Program-made: the position numbers and the translations under genes | Shown: piece by piece, positions 1 to 8,917 of the stretch | How the letters are laid out: the number at the start of each line of letters is the position of its first letter | How positions within the stretch are numbered: the first letter of the stretch is position 1 | Notes under the pieces: model-generated | The model's input: only the letters and a program-made list of their open reading frames with translations | The model's database searches: none | Told to the model about the DNA's origin: nothing | Source: CALHVX01 sp051027215 | Lineage (GTDB): Bacteria; Pseudomonadota; Gammaproteobacteria; Pseudomonadales; Azotimanducaceae | DNA length: 64,000 bases | Direction of reading: 5' to 3' | Assembly: GCA_051027215.1 (NCBI GenBank) | Contig: JBPCXR010000268.1 | Location: forward strand, 1 to 64,000

Positions 1-147
1 GCCGGTCGACCGTGGGTGCCTGTGGTGTTGGTGACCCATGAGGTCGAAGAGCGACAGATGCGGGATGCGGTAACCCGCATTCGTGCCTTGCCGGAAGTGG
101 TCGCTGACATTCGCTTGATCAGGATCGAAAGCTTGGGCGAGGTGTAG
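1..147 (+). CDS. hom: Homoserine dehydrogenase, C-terminal end (partial)
   Basis: The open frame runs in from the left edge and stops at 145-147, leaving 48 codons. The peptide reads like the C-terminal ACT domain of homoserine dehydrogenase: a strand with PVVLVTHE, a helix ERQMRDAVTRI, then a strand ending in IRLIRIESLGEV. The enzyme makes homoserine from aspartate semialdehyde for threonine and methionine synthesis, and the ACT domain usually senses threonine. In pseudomonad-like genomes hom is followed by thrC; here recJ begins five bases after the stop. The identification rests on a short tail, so another ACT-domain protein remains possible. Confidence 0.7.
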   Translation, partial: AGRPWVPVVLVTHEVEERQMRDAVTRIRALPEVVADIRLIRIESLGEV

Positions 148-152
148 CGGCG

Positions 153-1865
153 GTGGGCCAGGGCGTCGAGATTCGCGAGCGCCCTGCCAGCGCCCCGACG
201 CAGCACAACGAAGACCGGCTGACCCAGCTGTATCTGAGTCGCGGCGCGGGCCCAGAGGATCTAGACCTTGGCTTACAGCGACTGTTGCGCCCCGAGGGTT
301 TGCCAGAGATCGAGCGGGCTGCCAGGCGCATTGCCAAAGCAGTGCAGCAGGGCGAACAGATTCTACTGGTCGGAGACTTCGACGCCGACGGCGCGACATC
401 CGTGGCGCTGGCGATGTTGGTGTTGCGCGCCTTTGGGGCACGCTCCCCGGCCTTTATTGTGCCGAATCGCTTTGACTACGGTTATGGTTTATCGCCTGAA
501 ATCGTCTCCTTGGCACAGTCTTACAATCCGGACTTGTTGATCACTGTCGATAACGGCGTTGCCAGTATCGAAGGGGTAGAGCGCGCCAATGCCGAAGGTA
601 TTGATGTGATCATTACCGATCACCACTTGCCCGGCGAGCAGTTGCCTGCAGCTCACGCGCTAGTCAATCCGGTACTCTCGGACTCGCAATTTGGATCGAA
701 GGCGTTGGCGGGTGTGGGCGTCATTTACTACGTGCTCAGTGCGACCCGCCGAGTATTGCGAGAAGCAGGATGCTTTGCTGATCGCCCGCCGCCCAATCTA
801 GCTGACTATCTCGATCTGGTGGCGCTTGGCACCGTGGCCGATGTGGTGCCTCTGGACCGCAACAATCGAATCTTGGTACATCAGGGATTGTTGCGCATGC
901 GCGCCGGGCGCACGCGTCCAGGTATTAAAGCCCTACTCGAGTTGGCTCGTCGCGATCTGGGTCGGCTGGTAGCCCAGGATCTAGGGTTTGCCTTAGGACC
1001 GCGGCTAAACGCCGCTGGTCGATTGGACGACATGAGCATCGGCATTCGCTGCCTGCTCACCGATGATCTAGGCGAGGCGCGACGTCTGGCGAAAGCTCTG
1101 GATGAGCTCAATGTTGTACGCCGGGAACTTGAGCAAGAAATGGTTGCAGAGGCACAGCTGCATGCCGCCAAAGCAATCGCCGATGTGGCTGAGCCGAGCC
1201 AGCTGAAGGGTATTGCGCTCTACGACCCGCTGTGGCACCAGGGTGTGGTGGGCCTGGTTGCCGGTCGGCTGAAGGATCGCCTTAATCGCCCGGTAGTGGC
1301 GTTCGCCGATGCAGGAGATGCTGCTCCGGGCGAGCTGAAAGGCTCCGCTCGTTCCTTGCCCGGATTGCACATCCGGGACTTACTCGATGAGATTGCCACG
1401 AGTTATCCGGGTCTCATCCAAAAGTTTGGTGGTCATGCCATGGCCGCAGGCTTAACGATCCGCGAGATTCACTTCAAACAGTTCGCCCGCATTTTCGACG
1501 AGTCTGTTTCTGCGCATTTATCGGATGATGCGTTGCGCGCGGTGTATATAACCGACGGCGAACTAACAGCGGAGGAGATGGATCTTTCTTTGGCAGTGCA
1601 GCTACGCAATGGCGGTCCCTGGGGCCAAGGCTTCCCTGAGCCCTGTTTTCATGGCCAGTTTCAAGTGGTCAGCGAACGCGTAGTGGGCGATGTGCACTTG
1701 AAGTTAACGTTGAAGTTCGCTGATCGATTGCTGGACGCAATCGCCTTTCGCACCCCACCGGTGGGCGCTGAGCAAGTACGCCTCGTCTATCGATTGGACG
1801 AGAACCTATACCGCAATCGGCAGACGTTGCAGCTGATGGTGGAGCATATCGAGCCCCTCGGATAA
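153..1865 (+). CDS. recJ: Single-stranded-DNA-specific exonuclease RecJ
   Basis: RecJ degrades single-stranded DNA 5' to 3' in recombination, mismatch and base-excision repair. At 570 residues it matches the usual size of about 575. The DHH-superfamily metal motifs are present: DFDADG at residues 75-80, DNG near 133 and DHH at 156-158. The DHHA1 domain carries the GGHAMAAG motif near residue 425, followed by the OB-fold region. GTG at 153 is the first start after the hom stop at 147; no strong ribosome binding site is visible, so coupling to hom is likely. prfB follows after about 117 bases, as in many gammaproteobacteria. Confidence 0.96.
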   Translation: MGQGVEIRERPASAPTQHNEDRLTQLYLSRGAGPEDLDLGLQRLLRPEGLPEIERAARRIAKAVQQGEQILLVGDFDADGATSVALAMLVLRAFGARSPAFIVPNRFDYGYGLSPEIVSLAQSYNPDLLITVDNGVASIEGVERANAEGIDVIITDHHLPGEQLPAAHALVNPVLSDSQFGSKALAGVGVIYYVLSATRRVLREAGCFADRPPPNLADYLDLVALGTVADVVPLDRNNRILVHQGLLRMRAGRTRPGIKALLELARRDLGRLVAQDLGFALGPRLNAAGRLDDMSIGIRCLLTDDLGEARRLAKALDELNVVRRELEQEMVAEAQLHAAKAIADVAEPSQLKGIALYDPLWHQGVVGLVAGRLKDRLNRPVVAFADAGDAAPGELKGSARSLPGLHIRDLLDEIATSYPGLIQKFGGHAMAAGLTIREIHFKQFARIFDESVSAHLSDDALRAVYITDGELTAEEMDLSLAVQLRNGGPWGQGFPEPCFHGQFQVVSERVVGDVHLKLTLKFADRLLDAIAFRTPPVGAEQVRLVYRLDENLYRNRQTLQLMVEHIEPLG

Positions 1866-1982
1866 ACTGCGCGTCCGCTGGCCGGTGAGCGGCTGTACGC
1901 GTGATTGCACCGTTACCGGCAACGCCTTATTCGCGGCGGGTCTTCGCAGCGTTACTTATTATTGATCACAACTGGGCTCCCA

Positions 1983-3081
1983 ATGGCAGAAATTACCTCG
2001 ATACGTGAACAGATCAAGGACCTGTCTGGGCGTGATGAAGATCTTCGGGGGTATCTTTGACTTCGCAGCCAAGCAGGAGCGCCTAGAGGAAGTCGAGCGC
2101 GAGTTGGCGGAACCTGAGGTTTGGGAAGATCAAGCGCGGGCTCAGACCCTAGGAAAAGAACGGGCGAGCCTGGACCTGATGGTGAGCACCCTTACCCGTA
2201 CTCGCGACAGCCTAGCGGACCTCGCAGAGCTTGCCGACATGGCGGCTGATGAAAGTGACGAACAGAGTTTAGATGACATTGCTGCAGAGCTTGGCGATCT
2301 GGAAAGACAGTTAGCGCAGCTGGAATTTCGGCGAATGTTTCAGGGCCAGCTCGATCCGAACAACGCCTACCTAGACGTTCAAGCGGGCAGCGGCGGTACC
2401 GAAGCCCAAGATTGGGCGGAGATGTTACTGCGCATGTACTTGAAGTGGGCAGAAAAGCGCGGTTTTAGTGCTGAAGTCAGCGAAGTTTCCGAAGGTGATG
2501 TGGCCGGCATCAAGAGTGCTTCGGTGCTGGTTTCTGGAGAGTATGCATACGGTTGGTTGCGCACCGAAACCGGCGTGCATCGCTTGGTGCGTAAGTCGCC
2601 CTTCGACTCAGGGAATCGCCGTCACACGTCCTTTGCATCAGTGTTCGTCGCGCCAGAAATAGACGATGATATTGAAATCGACATAAACCCAGCGGACGTG
2701 CGGGTAGATACCTACCGAGCGAGCGGCGCTGGCGGGCAGCACGTAAATCGCACGGATTCTGCCGTGCGCTTGACCCACCTGCCGACCAATACGGTGGTGC
2801 AATGTCAGAGCGAGCGCTCTCAGCACCAGAACAAGGACAAAGCTTATAAGCAGTTGCGAGCTAAGCTCTACGAGCTGGAGCTACAAAAGCGCAAAGCAGA
2901 GCAGCAACAGATTGAAGACGCCAAGGCGGACATTGGCTGGGGTAGTCAGATTCGATCCTATGTATTGGATCAGTCGCGAATCAAAGATTTGCGAACCAAT
3001 GTCGAACGCACCGATACCACCAGCGTGCTTGATGGTGATTTAGACAGCTTCGTGGAAGCCAGCCTGAAGGCAGGAATGTAG
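1983..3081 (+). CDS. prfB: Peptide chain release factor 2, programmed +1 frameshift
   Basis: RF2 releases nascent chains at UGA and UAA. Translation starts at ATG 1983, reads 25 codons and meets an in-frame TGA at 2058-2060. A +1 shift there (CTT then GAC at 2059) joins the main frame, which runs to 3081. The body has the GGQ peptidyl-hydrolysis motif (SGAGGQHVN near nucleotide 2730) and the usual N-terminal coiled coil. The short zero frame and the position of the internal stop at codon 26 match E. coli prfB. A 358-residue open frame beginning at 2005 is only the post-shift frame read backwards and is not the true start. lysS follows after 40 bases. Confidence 0.97.
2046..2061 (+). promoter_or_regulatory. 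RF2 autoregulatory frameshift signal
   Basis: The stretch CGGGGGTATCTTTGAC holds the known elements in the known order: a Shine-Dalgarno-like GGGGG, a short spacer, the slippery codon CTT, the in-frame stop TGA and a following C that weakens termination. When RF2 is scarce the ribosome pauses at TGA and slips +1, making full-length RF2. This is an established mechanism; the match here is seen directly. Confidence 0.97.
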
Positions 3082-3121
3082 TTATGATCGAAATTGTTCG
3101 TATACGGAGGTATCGGCTTCG

Positions 3122-4612
3122 ATGACAGAAGAAAATGACTTGCTGGCAATCCGTCGAGAAAAAATGCAAGCCTGGAAAGACTGCGGTTTGGGCTACAGCA
3201 ATACGTTTCGACGCAACCATCTCGCCGCTGATCTGCAGCACGACTATGAAGCCATGGATAAAGCCGGGTTAGAAGCCAAGGCGGTGTCGGTCGCCGTTGC
3301 CGGGCGGGTAATGCTCCGACGAGTGATGGGTAAAGCGAGCTTTCTCACTCTACAGGACGTTAGTGGCCGTATTCAGTGCTATCTGCGAAAGGACGACTTA
3401 GCGGAGCAATACGCCCATTTTAATGACTGGTGCGATATCGGCGACATTGTTGGGATTAGTGGCAAGCTCATGCGAACCAATAAAGGCGAGCTGACCGTGG
3501 CAGCGGAGACGTTCGTGCTGTTAAACAAGTCCCTTTTGCCGTTGCCTGAGAAATTCCATGGGCTGACCGACCAGGAACAAAAGTATCGTCAACGCTACGT
3601 CGACCTAATCATGAACGAAGACACCCGATCGCTGTTCGCGCTGCGTTCGCAGGTCGTCGAGTGTATTCGCGGTTTCTTTATCGATCGGCAGTTTCTGGAA
3701 GTAGAAACGCCGATGATGCACAGCATTCCTGGTGGCGCCACAGCTCGACCGTTCATCACTCATCACAATGCGCTCGACATGCCGCTGTACCTGCGAGTTG
3801 CTCCCGAGCTTTTTCTGAAACGACTGGTAGTTGGTGGTTTCGAGCGCGTGTTTGAGATCAATCGCAACTTTCGCAACGAAGGCTTGTCCACTCGGCACAA
3901 CCCAGAGTTCACCATGCTGGAGTTCTACCAAGCCTATGCCGACTATCGGGATTTGATGGACCTAACCGAAGCACTGCTTAGCGAGCTAAGTGAGCGGATT
4001 TTGGGAGGTGCGCCAGTGGACGTAGATGGCTCACCCGTCGATCTCAAACAAGCTGTGCAGCGACTGACCATGGCAGAGTCGCTGGTGCGTTACGGCGGTT
4101 GGCGTGAGTCTGAGATCGACAGCGAAGACGCCATGCGCGCGGCGTTGACCCAGGCTAACGTCGCAGTCATGGACAGCTGGGGGCCGGGTAAACTGCTCAA
4201 TGAACTGTTCGAGCTGCGCGTAGAGGACAAGCTGAAGGAGCCTACCTTCATTACGGAGTACCCAGCAGAAGTTTCACCACTTGCGCGCCGCAACGATCGA
4301 GACAGTAGCGTTACGGATCGTTTCGAGCTGTTTGTGGGCGGTCGTGAGATCGCCAACGGCTTTTCCGAGCTGAACGATCCACTGGACCAGGTCGAACGCT
4401 TTCGCGCTCAGGTTGCCGCCAAGCAGGCGGGGGACGAAGAAGCAATGCATTTCGACCAAGACTATATACGTGCTCTAGAATATGGTCTGCCGCCCACCGC
4501 CGGAGAGGGTATAGGTATCGATCGGCTGGTGATGTTGCTGTCCGGCGCGAAGTCCATTCGCGACGTTCTGCTGTTTCCGTTAATGCGCCCGCTGACGGAC
4601 GCAACCAGCTGA
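3122..4612 (+). CDS. lysS: Lysyl-tRNA synthetase, class II
   Basis: The enzyme charges tRNA-Lys. At 496 residues it is close to the usual 500. An N-terminal OB-fold anticodon-binding domain (around residues 55-150) is followed by the class II catalytic core. Motif 2 is visible as the FRNEGLSTRHNPEF segment, and motif 3 as GIGIDRLVMLL near the C-terminus. The ATG at 3122 follows a purine-rich stretch containing GGAGG. It forms the conserved prfB-lysS pair, and ung begins 15 bases after the stop. Confidence 0.97.
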   Translation: MTEENDLLAIRREKMQAWKDCGLGYSNTFRRNHLAADLQHDYEAMDKAGLEAKAVSVAVAGRVMLRRVMGKASFLTLQDVSGRIQCYLRKDDLAEQYAHFNDWCDIGDIVGISGKLMRTNKGELTVAAETFVLLNKSLLPLPEKFHGLTDQEQKYRQRYVDLIMNEDTRSLFALRSQVVECIRGFFIDRQFLEVETPMMHSIPGGATARPFITHHNALDMPLYLRVAPELFLKRLVVGGFERVFEINRNFRNEGLSTRHNPEFTMLEFYQAYADYRDLMDLTEALLSELSERILGGAPVDVDGSPVDLKQAVQRLTMAESLVRYGGWRESEIDSEDAMRAALTQANVAVMDSWGPGKLLNELFELRVEDKLKEPTFITEYPAEVSPLARRNDRDSSVTDRFELFVGGREIANGFSELNDPLDQVERFRAQVAAKQAGDEEAMHFDQDYIRALEYGLPPTAGEGIGIDRLVMLLSGAKSIRDVLLFPLMRPLTDATS

Positions 4613-4627
4613 GCGGGGGCGGCTAGC

Positions 4628-5320
4628 GTGGCAGAGGTGCAACTGGAACAGAGCTGGAAACAACGGCTAACCCCGGAATTCGAGTCCACCTACATGCAAA
4701 ACCTGCGGGCGTTTCTGGTGAAGCAGAAACAGGCGCGCAAGGTGGTGTTCCCTCCGGGCGAGCAGATGTTCCAGGCGCTGAACTTGACCCCGTTTGATGC
4801 GGTTCGGGTGGTAATCATTGGGCAAGATCCCTACCACGGCCCTGGGCAGGCGCACGGTCTGAGTTTTTCAGTACCCGCAGGCGTGCCGCAGCCACCCTCG
4901 TTGGTCAACATTCTGCAGGAGATCAATGACGATTTGGGCGATGGGGAACATCGAATACCGAAGCAAAATGGCTGCCTACTGCCCTGGGCCAGTCAGGGCG
5001 TGTTGCTGCTCAACGCTGTGCTGAGCGTTGAGCAAGGCCGGGCTGGCTCGCATCAGGGCCAGGGGTGGGAGACGTTCACCGATAGCATCGTCAGCCGACT
5101 TAATAGCGACCGCGAGCACCTGGTGTTCATGCTCTGGGGTGCGTATGCGCAGAAGAAGGGATCGATCGTTGACCCCGACCGGCACTTGGTGTTGAAAGCC
5201 CCACACCCGTCTCCGCTGTCGGCCCATCGCGGCTTTTTCGGTTGTCGGCATTTCTCCCAGGCGAACCAATACCTCGTTGAGCGCGGCGGCACCGCGATCG
5301 ATTGGTTTGCGGTACAGTGA
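4628..5320 (+). CDS. ung: Uracil-DNA glycosylase, family 1
   Basis: Removes uracil from DNA as the first step of base-excision repair. The water-activating motif GQDPYHG lies at residues 65-71, and the DNA-intercalating loop HPSPLSAHRGFFG near residue 190. At 230 residues the length is normal for family 1. The GTG at 4628 is the natural start, 15 bases after lysS. A short CTGA repeat tract follows the gene. Confidence 0.96.
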   Translation: MAEVQLEQSWKQRLTPEFESTYMQNLRAFLVKQKQARKVVFPPGEQMFQALNLTPFDAVRVVIIGQDPYHGPGQAHGLSFSVPAGVPQPPSLVNILQEINDDLGDGEHRIPKQNGCLLPWASQGVLLLNAVLSVEQGRAGSHQGQGWETFTDSIVSRLNSDREHLVFMLWGAYAQKKGSIVDPDRHLVLKAPHPSPLSAHRGFFGCRHFSQANQYLVERGGTAIDWFAVQ

Positions 5321-5341
5321 CTGTATTGTTCGACTTTTGAT

Positions 5342-5365
5342 TTGACTGACTGACTGACTGATTGA
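5342..5365. repeat. CTGA tetranucleotide tract
   Basis: Four perfect CTGA units (5346-5361) are flanked on each side by a TTGA unit, giving six YTGA units in a row. The tract lies in the 65-base gap between ung and the enoyl-CoA hydratase gene, 20 bases upstream of its ATG at 5386. Short tandem repeats at such a place can vary in length by slippage, but four perfect units is near the lower limit for that. Confidence 0.7.
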
Positions 5366-5385
5366 TTTGATGGAGCTGACCTGCA

Positions 5386-6174
5386 ATGAACCCTTCCCCA
5401 ACCGAAAAGCTGACCCTGGATGTGCGCGGCAATACGCTAATCGTCACCATCAACAATCCGCCGGCCAACACCTGGGACCAGGAAAGCCTGGGCGGGCTGG
5501 TGCAAGTCGTCGCCGATGCGGAAACCGACAAGAACATTTATGCCCTAGTGGTGACCGGCAGTGGCGAGAAGTTCTTTTCGGCTGGCGCTGACCTGAAGCT
5601 GTTTGCCGACGGAGATAAGGGCGTGGCCGCTTCTATGGCTGGGTACTTCGGTGAGGCGTTCGAAGCGCTGGCGAGTTTTCGGGGAGTGACTCTGGCTGCG
5701 GTCAATGGCTATGCCATGGGCGGCGGACTCGAGTGCGTACTGGCCTGCGACATTGCCATAGCCGAGACCCACGCACAGATGGCGTTGCCAGAGGCGACGG
5801 TGGGTCTGTTGCCCTGTGGTGGCGGCACGCAAAACCTGGCTTGGACTGTTGGCGAAGGTTGGGCTAAGCGCATGATTCTCTGTGGCGAGCGCGTCGATGC
5901 GCAAACGGCACAACAGATCGGTTTGGTCCAAGAGGTCGTCGACGCTGGGCAATCGTTGGGTCGTGCGTTGGCGTTGGCGGAGGGCGTGAGCAAGCAAAGT
6001 CCGCCTGCGGTCTCGGCCTGCAAAACACTGATTCAAAAAGCTCGCCACGGCAACATTGGCTCTGCTTACGCGTCGGAGCGAGAAGCGTTCGTTCGCTTGT
6101 TTGACACTCAGGACCAAGCGGAAGGCGTCAACGCTTTTCTCGAAAAGCGCAAGCCGCAATGGGTTAACGGATAG
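5386..6174 (+). CDS. Enoyl-CoA hydratase/isomerase family protein
   Basis: A crotonase-fold protein of 262 residues, probably hydrating enoyl-CoA intermediates of branched-chain amino acid or fatty acid breakdown. The oxyanion-hole region is seen in FSAGADLK (around residue 65) and the two glutamates of hydratases in GGGLE and LPEATVG. Downstream genes for 3-hydroxyisobutyryl-CoA hydrolase and 3-hydroxyisobutyrate dehydrogenase suggest methacrylyl-CoA from valine as substrate; that is inference from context. The ATG at 5386 follows GGAG with acceptable spacing. A long antisense frame over this gene is a shadow. Confidence 0.9.
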   Translation: MNPSPTEKLTLDVRGNTLIVTINNPPANTWDQESLGGLVQVVADAETDKNIYALVVTGSGEKFFSAGADLKLFADGDKGVAASMAGYFGEAFEALASFRGVTLAAVNGYAMGGGLECVLACDIAIAETHAQMALPEATVGLLPCGGGTQNLAWTVGEGWAKRMILCGERVDAQTAQQIGLVQEVVDAGQSLGRALALAEGVSKQSPPAVSACKTLIQKARHGNIGSAYASEREAFVRLFDTQDQAEGVNAFLEKRKPQWVNG

Positions 6175-6184
6175 GGGTGTCGGG

Positions 6185-7345
6185 ATGAGTGAAGTCAGGC
6201 AAAGCGCTGGGCAACCGGTGCTGAACGATGAGTCCTCAGCTGTTGTTTTTAGTGAGCATAGTACTGCTTCGGGTCATGTAATCGGACAGATCCGCTTGAA
6301 CGTACCCGCCACGTTAAACTCCTTGAGCTTAGAAATGATCGATCTCCTGCGCCCAGCGCTCCGCGCCTGGGCCGGCAGGTCGGATCTAGTGGCGTTGGTG
6401 ATCGTTGGTTCGGGTGACAAAGCATTCTGCGCCGGTGGCGACATACAAGCGCTGTATCACGCCATCAAGCAAAACCACGAAACTGGTGAGATCGTTGACC
6501 GCTATCCGTTCGAATTTTTCGAGCGCGAATATCGACTCGACTATCAACTGCATACCTACCCCAAACCGATACTCGCTGTGGGCCACGGAATCGTTATGGG
6601 CGGTGGCTTTGGCATATTCAGCGCAGCGCGTTTTCGGCTGGTAACTGAACGCTCACGCTTGGCTTTTCCGGAAGTGACCATCGGGCTGTTTCCAGACGCC
6701 GGCGGCACCTGGGTTTTGCGCAACATGCCAGAGCACTTAGGCGTGTTTTTGGGCATGACCGGCAGCCATATGAACGCCGCGGACGCCATGGCCGCCGGGG
6801 TGGGTACCCACTTCTTGCCTTCGAGCGCGCGAGAAGATCTGTTGCAGCAGCTAGCCCAATTACCCTGGAGCGGTTTCGAGACCGACGACTCACAGACGCT
6901 AGGCGCCTGGTTGGATTCTCAGGCGCAAACGCCGAGTGTTACTGCAGAAACAGCCGCGCTGCCTGACCAATTGAGCGTAAACGGCAGCTTGACTGAGATT
7001 GCCGAGCGCATCCGTCGGCTGCAGGGCAGCAGCGATTGGATCGATCGTGGCATCGCCACCATGAACGCTGGTTGCCCAACTTCGATCGGTATCGTTGTCG
7101 AGCAACTGCGGCGTGCGCCAAGACTCGACCTAGACGATTGCTTTCGGTTGGAGATGACCGTGGGTACCCACTGCGCGTTGAACAAAGATTTTGCAGAAGG
7201 TGTGCGAGCCCTGCTAATCGACAAGGATGGCGCGCCTGGTTGGCAGCACGCCAGCCTCGCAGAGCTACCACTGGCCCACGTAGAATCGCACTTTGAAGAA
7301 CCCTGGGACGTTAATCCATTGCATGATTTGGGAGAGTTGTCATGA
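6185..7345 (+). CDS. 3-hydroxyisobutyryl-CoA hydrolase
   Basis: A crotonase-family thioesterase of 386 residues that frees 3-hydroxyisobutyrate from its CoA ester in valine degradation. The family signature is clear: FCAGGDIQALY in the N-terminal third, then GGGFGIFSAARFRL and FPEVTIGLFPDAGG. Those carry the Glu and Asp that separate the hydrolases from true hydratases, and the long C-terminal part is typical too. The frame stays open upstream to 6056 inside the previous gene, but ATG 6185 after GGGGTGTCGGG is the better start. Its stop overlaps the mmsB start as ATGA. Confidence 0.92.
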   Translation: MSEVRQSAGQPVLNDESSAVVFSEHSTASGHVIGQIRLNVPATLNSLSLEMIDLLRPALRAWAGRSDLVALVIVGSGDKAFCAGGDIQALYHAIKQNHETGEIVDRYPFEFFEREYRLDYQLHTYPKPILAVGHGIVMGGGFGIFSAARFRLVTERSRLAFPEVTIGLFPDAGGTWVLRNMPEHLGVFLGMTGSHMNAADAMAAGVGTHFLPSSAREDLLQQLAQLPWSGFETDDSQTLGAWLDSQAQTPSVTAETAALPDQLSVNGSLTEIAERIRRLQGSSDWIDRGIATMNAGCPTSIGIVVEQLRRAPRLDLDDCFRLEMTVGTHCALNKDFAEGVRALLIDKDGAPGWQHASLAELPLAHVESHFEEPWDVNPLHDLGELS

Positions 7346-8265
7346 GCGTTATTGGTTTTGTAGGGCTTGGCAACATGGGCGGCCCCATGGCTCGGAACCT
7401 AATTGCCGGCGGCTATGAGGTCCGAGTGTTTGACCTGATGGAAGCTGCGGTGAGCACTACGCTGGCCGCCGCTGACGGCGCCAAAGGCAGCGCTAGCGCC
7501 GCGGCATCGGCAGCGGCCGCTGCCACCGATATCGATGTGTTCATCAGCATGTTACCGGCGTCTCGGCATGTTGAAGGTCTGTATTTAGGCGACGGCGGAA
7601 TCGCCAGCGTGCTCAAGGCCGGCACCCTGGTCATCGATTGCTCCACCATCGACGCCGCAACTTCCCAGAAAGTGGCAGCCGCGCTGGCAGAAAAAAGTGT
7701 GCCAATGTTAGATGCGCCAGTATCTGGTGGAACCGCTGGTGCTGAGAACGGCACATTAACGTTCATCGTGGGCGGTGAAGCCCAGGCGTTAGAGCAGGCC
7801 AGGCCACTACTTGAGGTTATGGGTGCCAACGTTTATCACGCCGGTGGCAGCGGTGCCGGACAGACGGCGAAAATCTGCAACAACATGTTGCTCGCCATAC
7901 TTATGGCTGGAACCGCAGAAGCACTGGCGTTGGGCGTCAACAGTGGTCTAGATCCTGCTGTGCTGTCGGAGATCATGAAGCAATCTTCTGGCGGCAATTG
8001 GGCGCTCAATGTCTACAACCCGTATCCGGGGGTTATGCCAAACGTACCCGCGGACCGAGGCTATGAAGGTGGGTTTTTGGTAGATTTGATGGCCAAGGAC
8101 CTTGGACTGGCCATGCAGACTGCCGAACAGACTCAGTCTACAGTGCTCTTGGGCGCGCTCGCCAAGCAGCTCTACAGCCTGCATCGTGCAGAAAACGCTT
8201 CCGGCGGTTTGGACTTCTCTTCCATTCAGTGGTTGTTTGCGCCTGGGTTGAAGGACGGCTCCTAG
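7342..8265 (+). CDS. mmsB: 3-hydroxyisobutyrate dehydrogenase
   Basis: NAD-dependent oxidation of 3-hydroxyisobutyrate to methylmalonate semialdehyde, the next step of valine breakdown. The N-terminal Rossmann motif GLGNMGGPMA lies at residues 8-17, the substrate-binding DAPVSGG near 124-130 and the catalytic lysine in GAGQTAKICNN (Lys177). At 307 residues it is normal for the beta-hydroxyacid dehydrogenase family. It overlaps the hydrolase gene by four bases, so the two are probably coupled. mmsA is not present here. Confidence 0.93.
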   Translation: MSVIGFVGLGNMGGPMARNLIAGGYEVRVFDLMEAAVSTTLAAADGAKGSASAAASAAAAATDIDVFISMLPASRHVEGLYLGDGGIASVLKAGTLVIDCSTIDAATSQKVAAALAEKSVPMLDAPVSGGTAGAENGTLTFIVGGEAQALEQARPLLEVMGANVYHAGGSGAGQTAKICNNMLLAILMAGTAEALALGVNSGLDPAVLSEIMKQSSGGNWALNVYNPYPGVMPNVPADRGYEGGFLVDLMAKDLGLAMQTAEQTQSTVLLGALAKQLYSLHRAENASGGLDFSSIQWLFAPGLKDGS

Positions 8266-8292
8266 GCACGATTCGATTTGTCGGGAGCAAGC

Positions 8293-8904
8293 ATGAGCAA
8301 GATCACCACGGTCGCGCAGCTACGCAGCATCATTGGCGAGGCTCACCCAAGTGTCGCCGAGAAGAAAATCGATCATCTGGACCGCTACGCGCGCACGTTT
8401 ATCGCTCGATCGCCGTTTCTCGTGCTGTCTACTGCCGATGCTCAGGGACGGGTTGATGCTTCGCCCAAAGGGGACGCGCCAGGTTTTGTACAGGTCGTCG
8501 ACAATTCGACACTGGTCATTCCGGACCGTCCTGGCAACAAGCTGGCGTACGGCCACCAGAATATTCTACACAACCCCCAGGTTGGCCTGTTGTTCATGAT
8601 TCCGAACACCGCGGAAACCCTGCGCGTGAACGGACGAGCAGAGCTGACCGCGGATGCGCAGCTGTTGCAGTCTCTTGCTAGCCGTGGCAAGTCAGCGGTA
8701 CTTGCCATTCAAGTGAGTGTGGAAGAGTGCTTCTTCCACTGCGCCAAGGCTTTCTTGCGATCCGGCCTCTGGAAACCTGAGTCATGGGGCGAGCGGCATC
8801 GGGTTTCTTTTGGAGAGATGTTTGCGCAGCGCAGGGGAGATGATGCTGCGAGCGCTCAGGGCATTGATCAATTGATTGAAGCCGACTACCGAGACAACCT
8901 CTAG
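8293..8904 (+). CDS. PPOX-class FMN-dependent flavoprotein
   Basis: A 203-residue member of the pyridoxamine 5'-phosphate oxidase-like split-barrel family, resembling the group annotated as probable FMN-dependent PPOX enzyme (DR_2398 type). Supporting segments are RSPFLVLSTAD, then DASPKGDAPGFV, a basic DRPGNKLAYGHQNI segment that likely contacts flavin phosphate, and a C-terminal HCAKAFLRSGLW segment. The substrate is unknown; related proteins reduce or oxidise diverse small molecules. ATG 8293 follows GGGAGCAAGC. A TTG 15 bases earlier is possible. It is convergent with the HDOD gene 13 bases away. Confidence 0.85.
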   Translation: MSKITTVAQLRSIIGEAHPSVAEKKIDHLDRYARTFIARSPFLVLSTADAQGRVDASPKGDAPGFVQVVDNSTLVIPDRPGNKLAYGHQNILHNPQVGLLFMIPNTAETLRVNGRAELTADAQLLQSLASRGKSAVLAIQVSVEECFFHCAKAFLRSGLWKPESWGERHRVSFGEMFAQRRGDDAASAQGIDQLIEADYRDNL

Positions 8905-8917
8905 GCCGAGTAACGTT

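Noticed and set aside
1983..2060. An in-frame TGA near the start of prfB that could be read as a pseudogene or sequencing error
   Set aside because: The surrounding bases are the known RF2 frameshift signal, at the same codon as in E. coli.
5545..6159. A 204-codon antisense frame over the enoyl-CoA hydratase gene
   Set aside because: The sense frame has clear crotonase motifs; the antisense frame is a by-product of codon bias.
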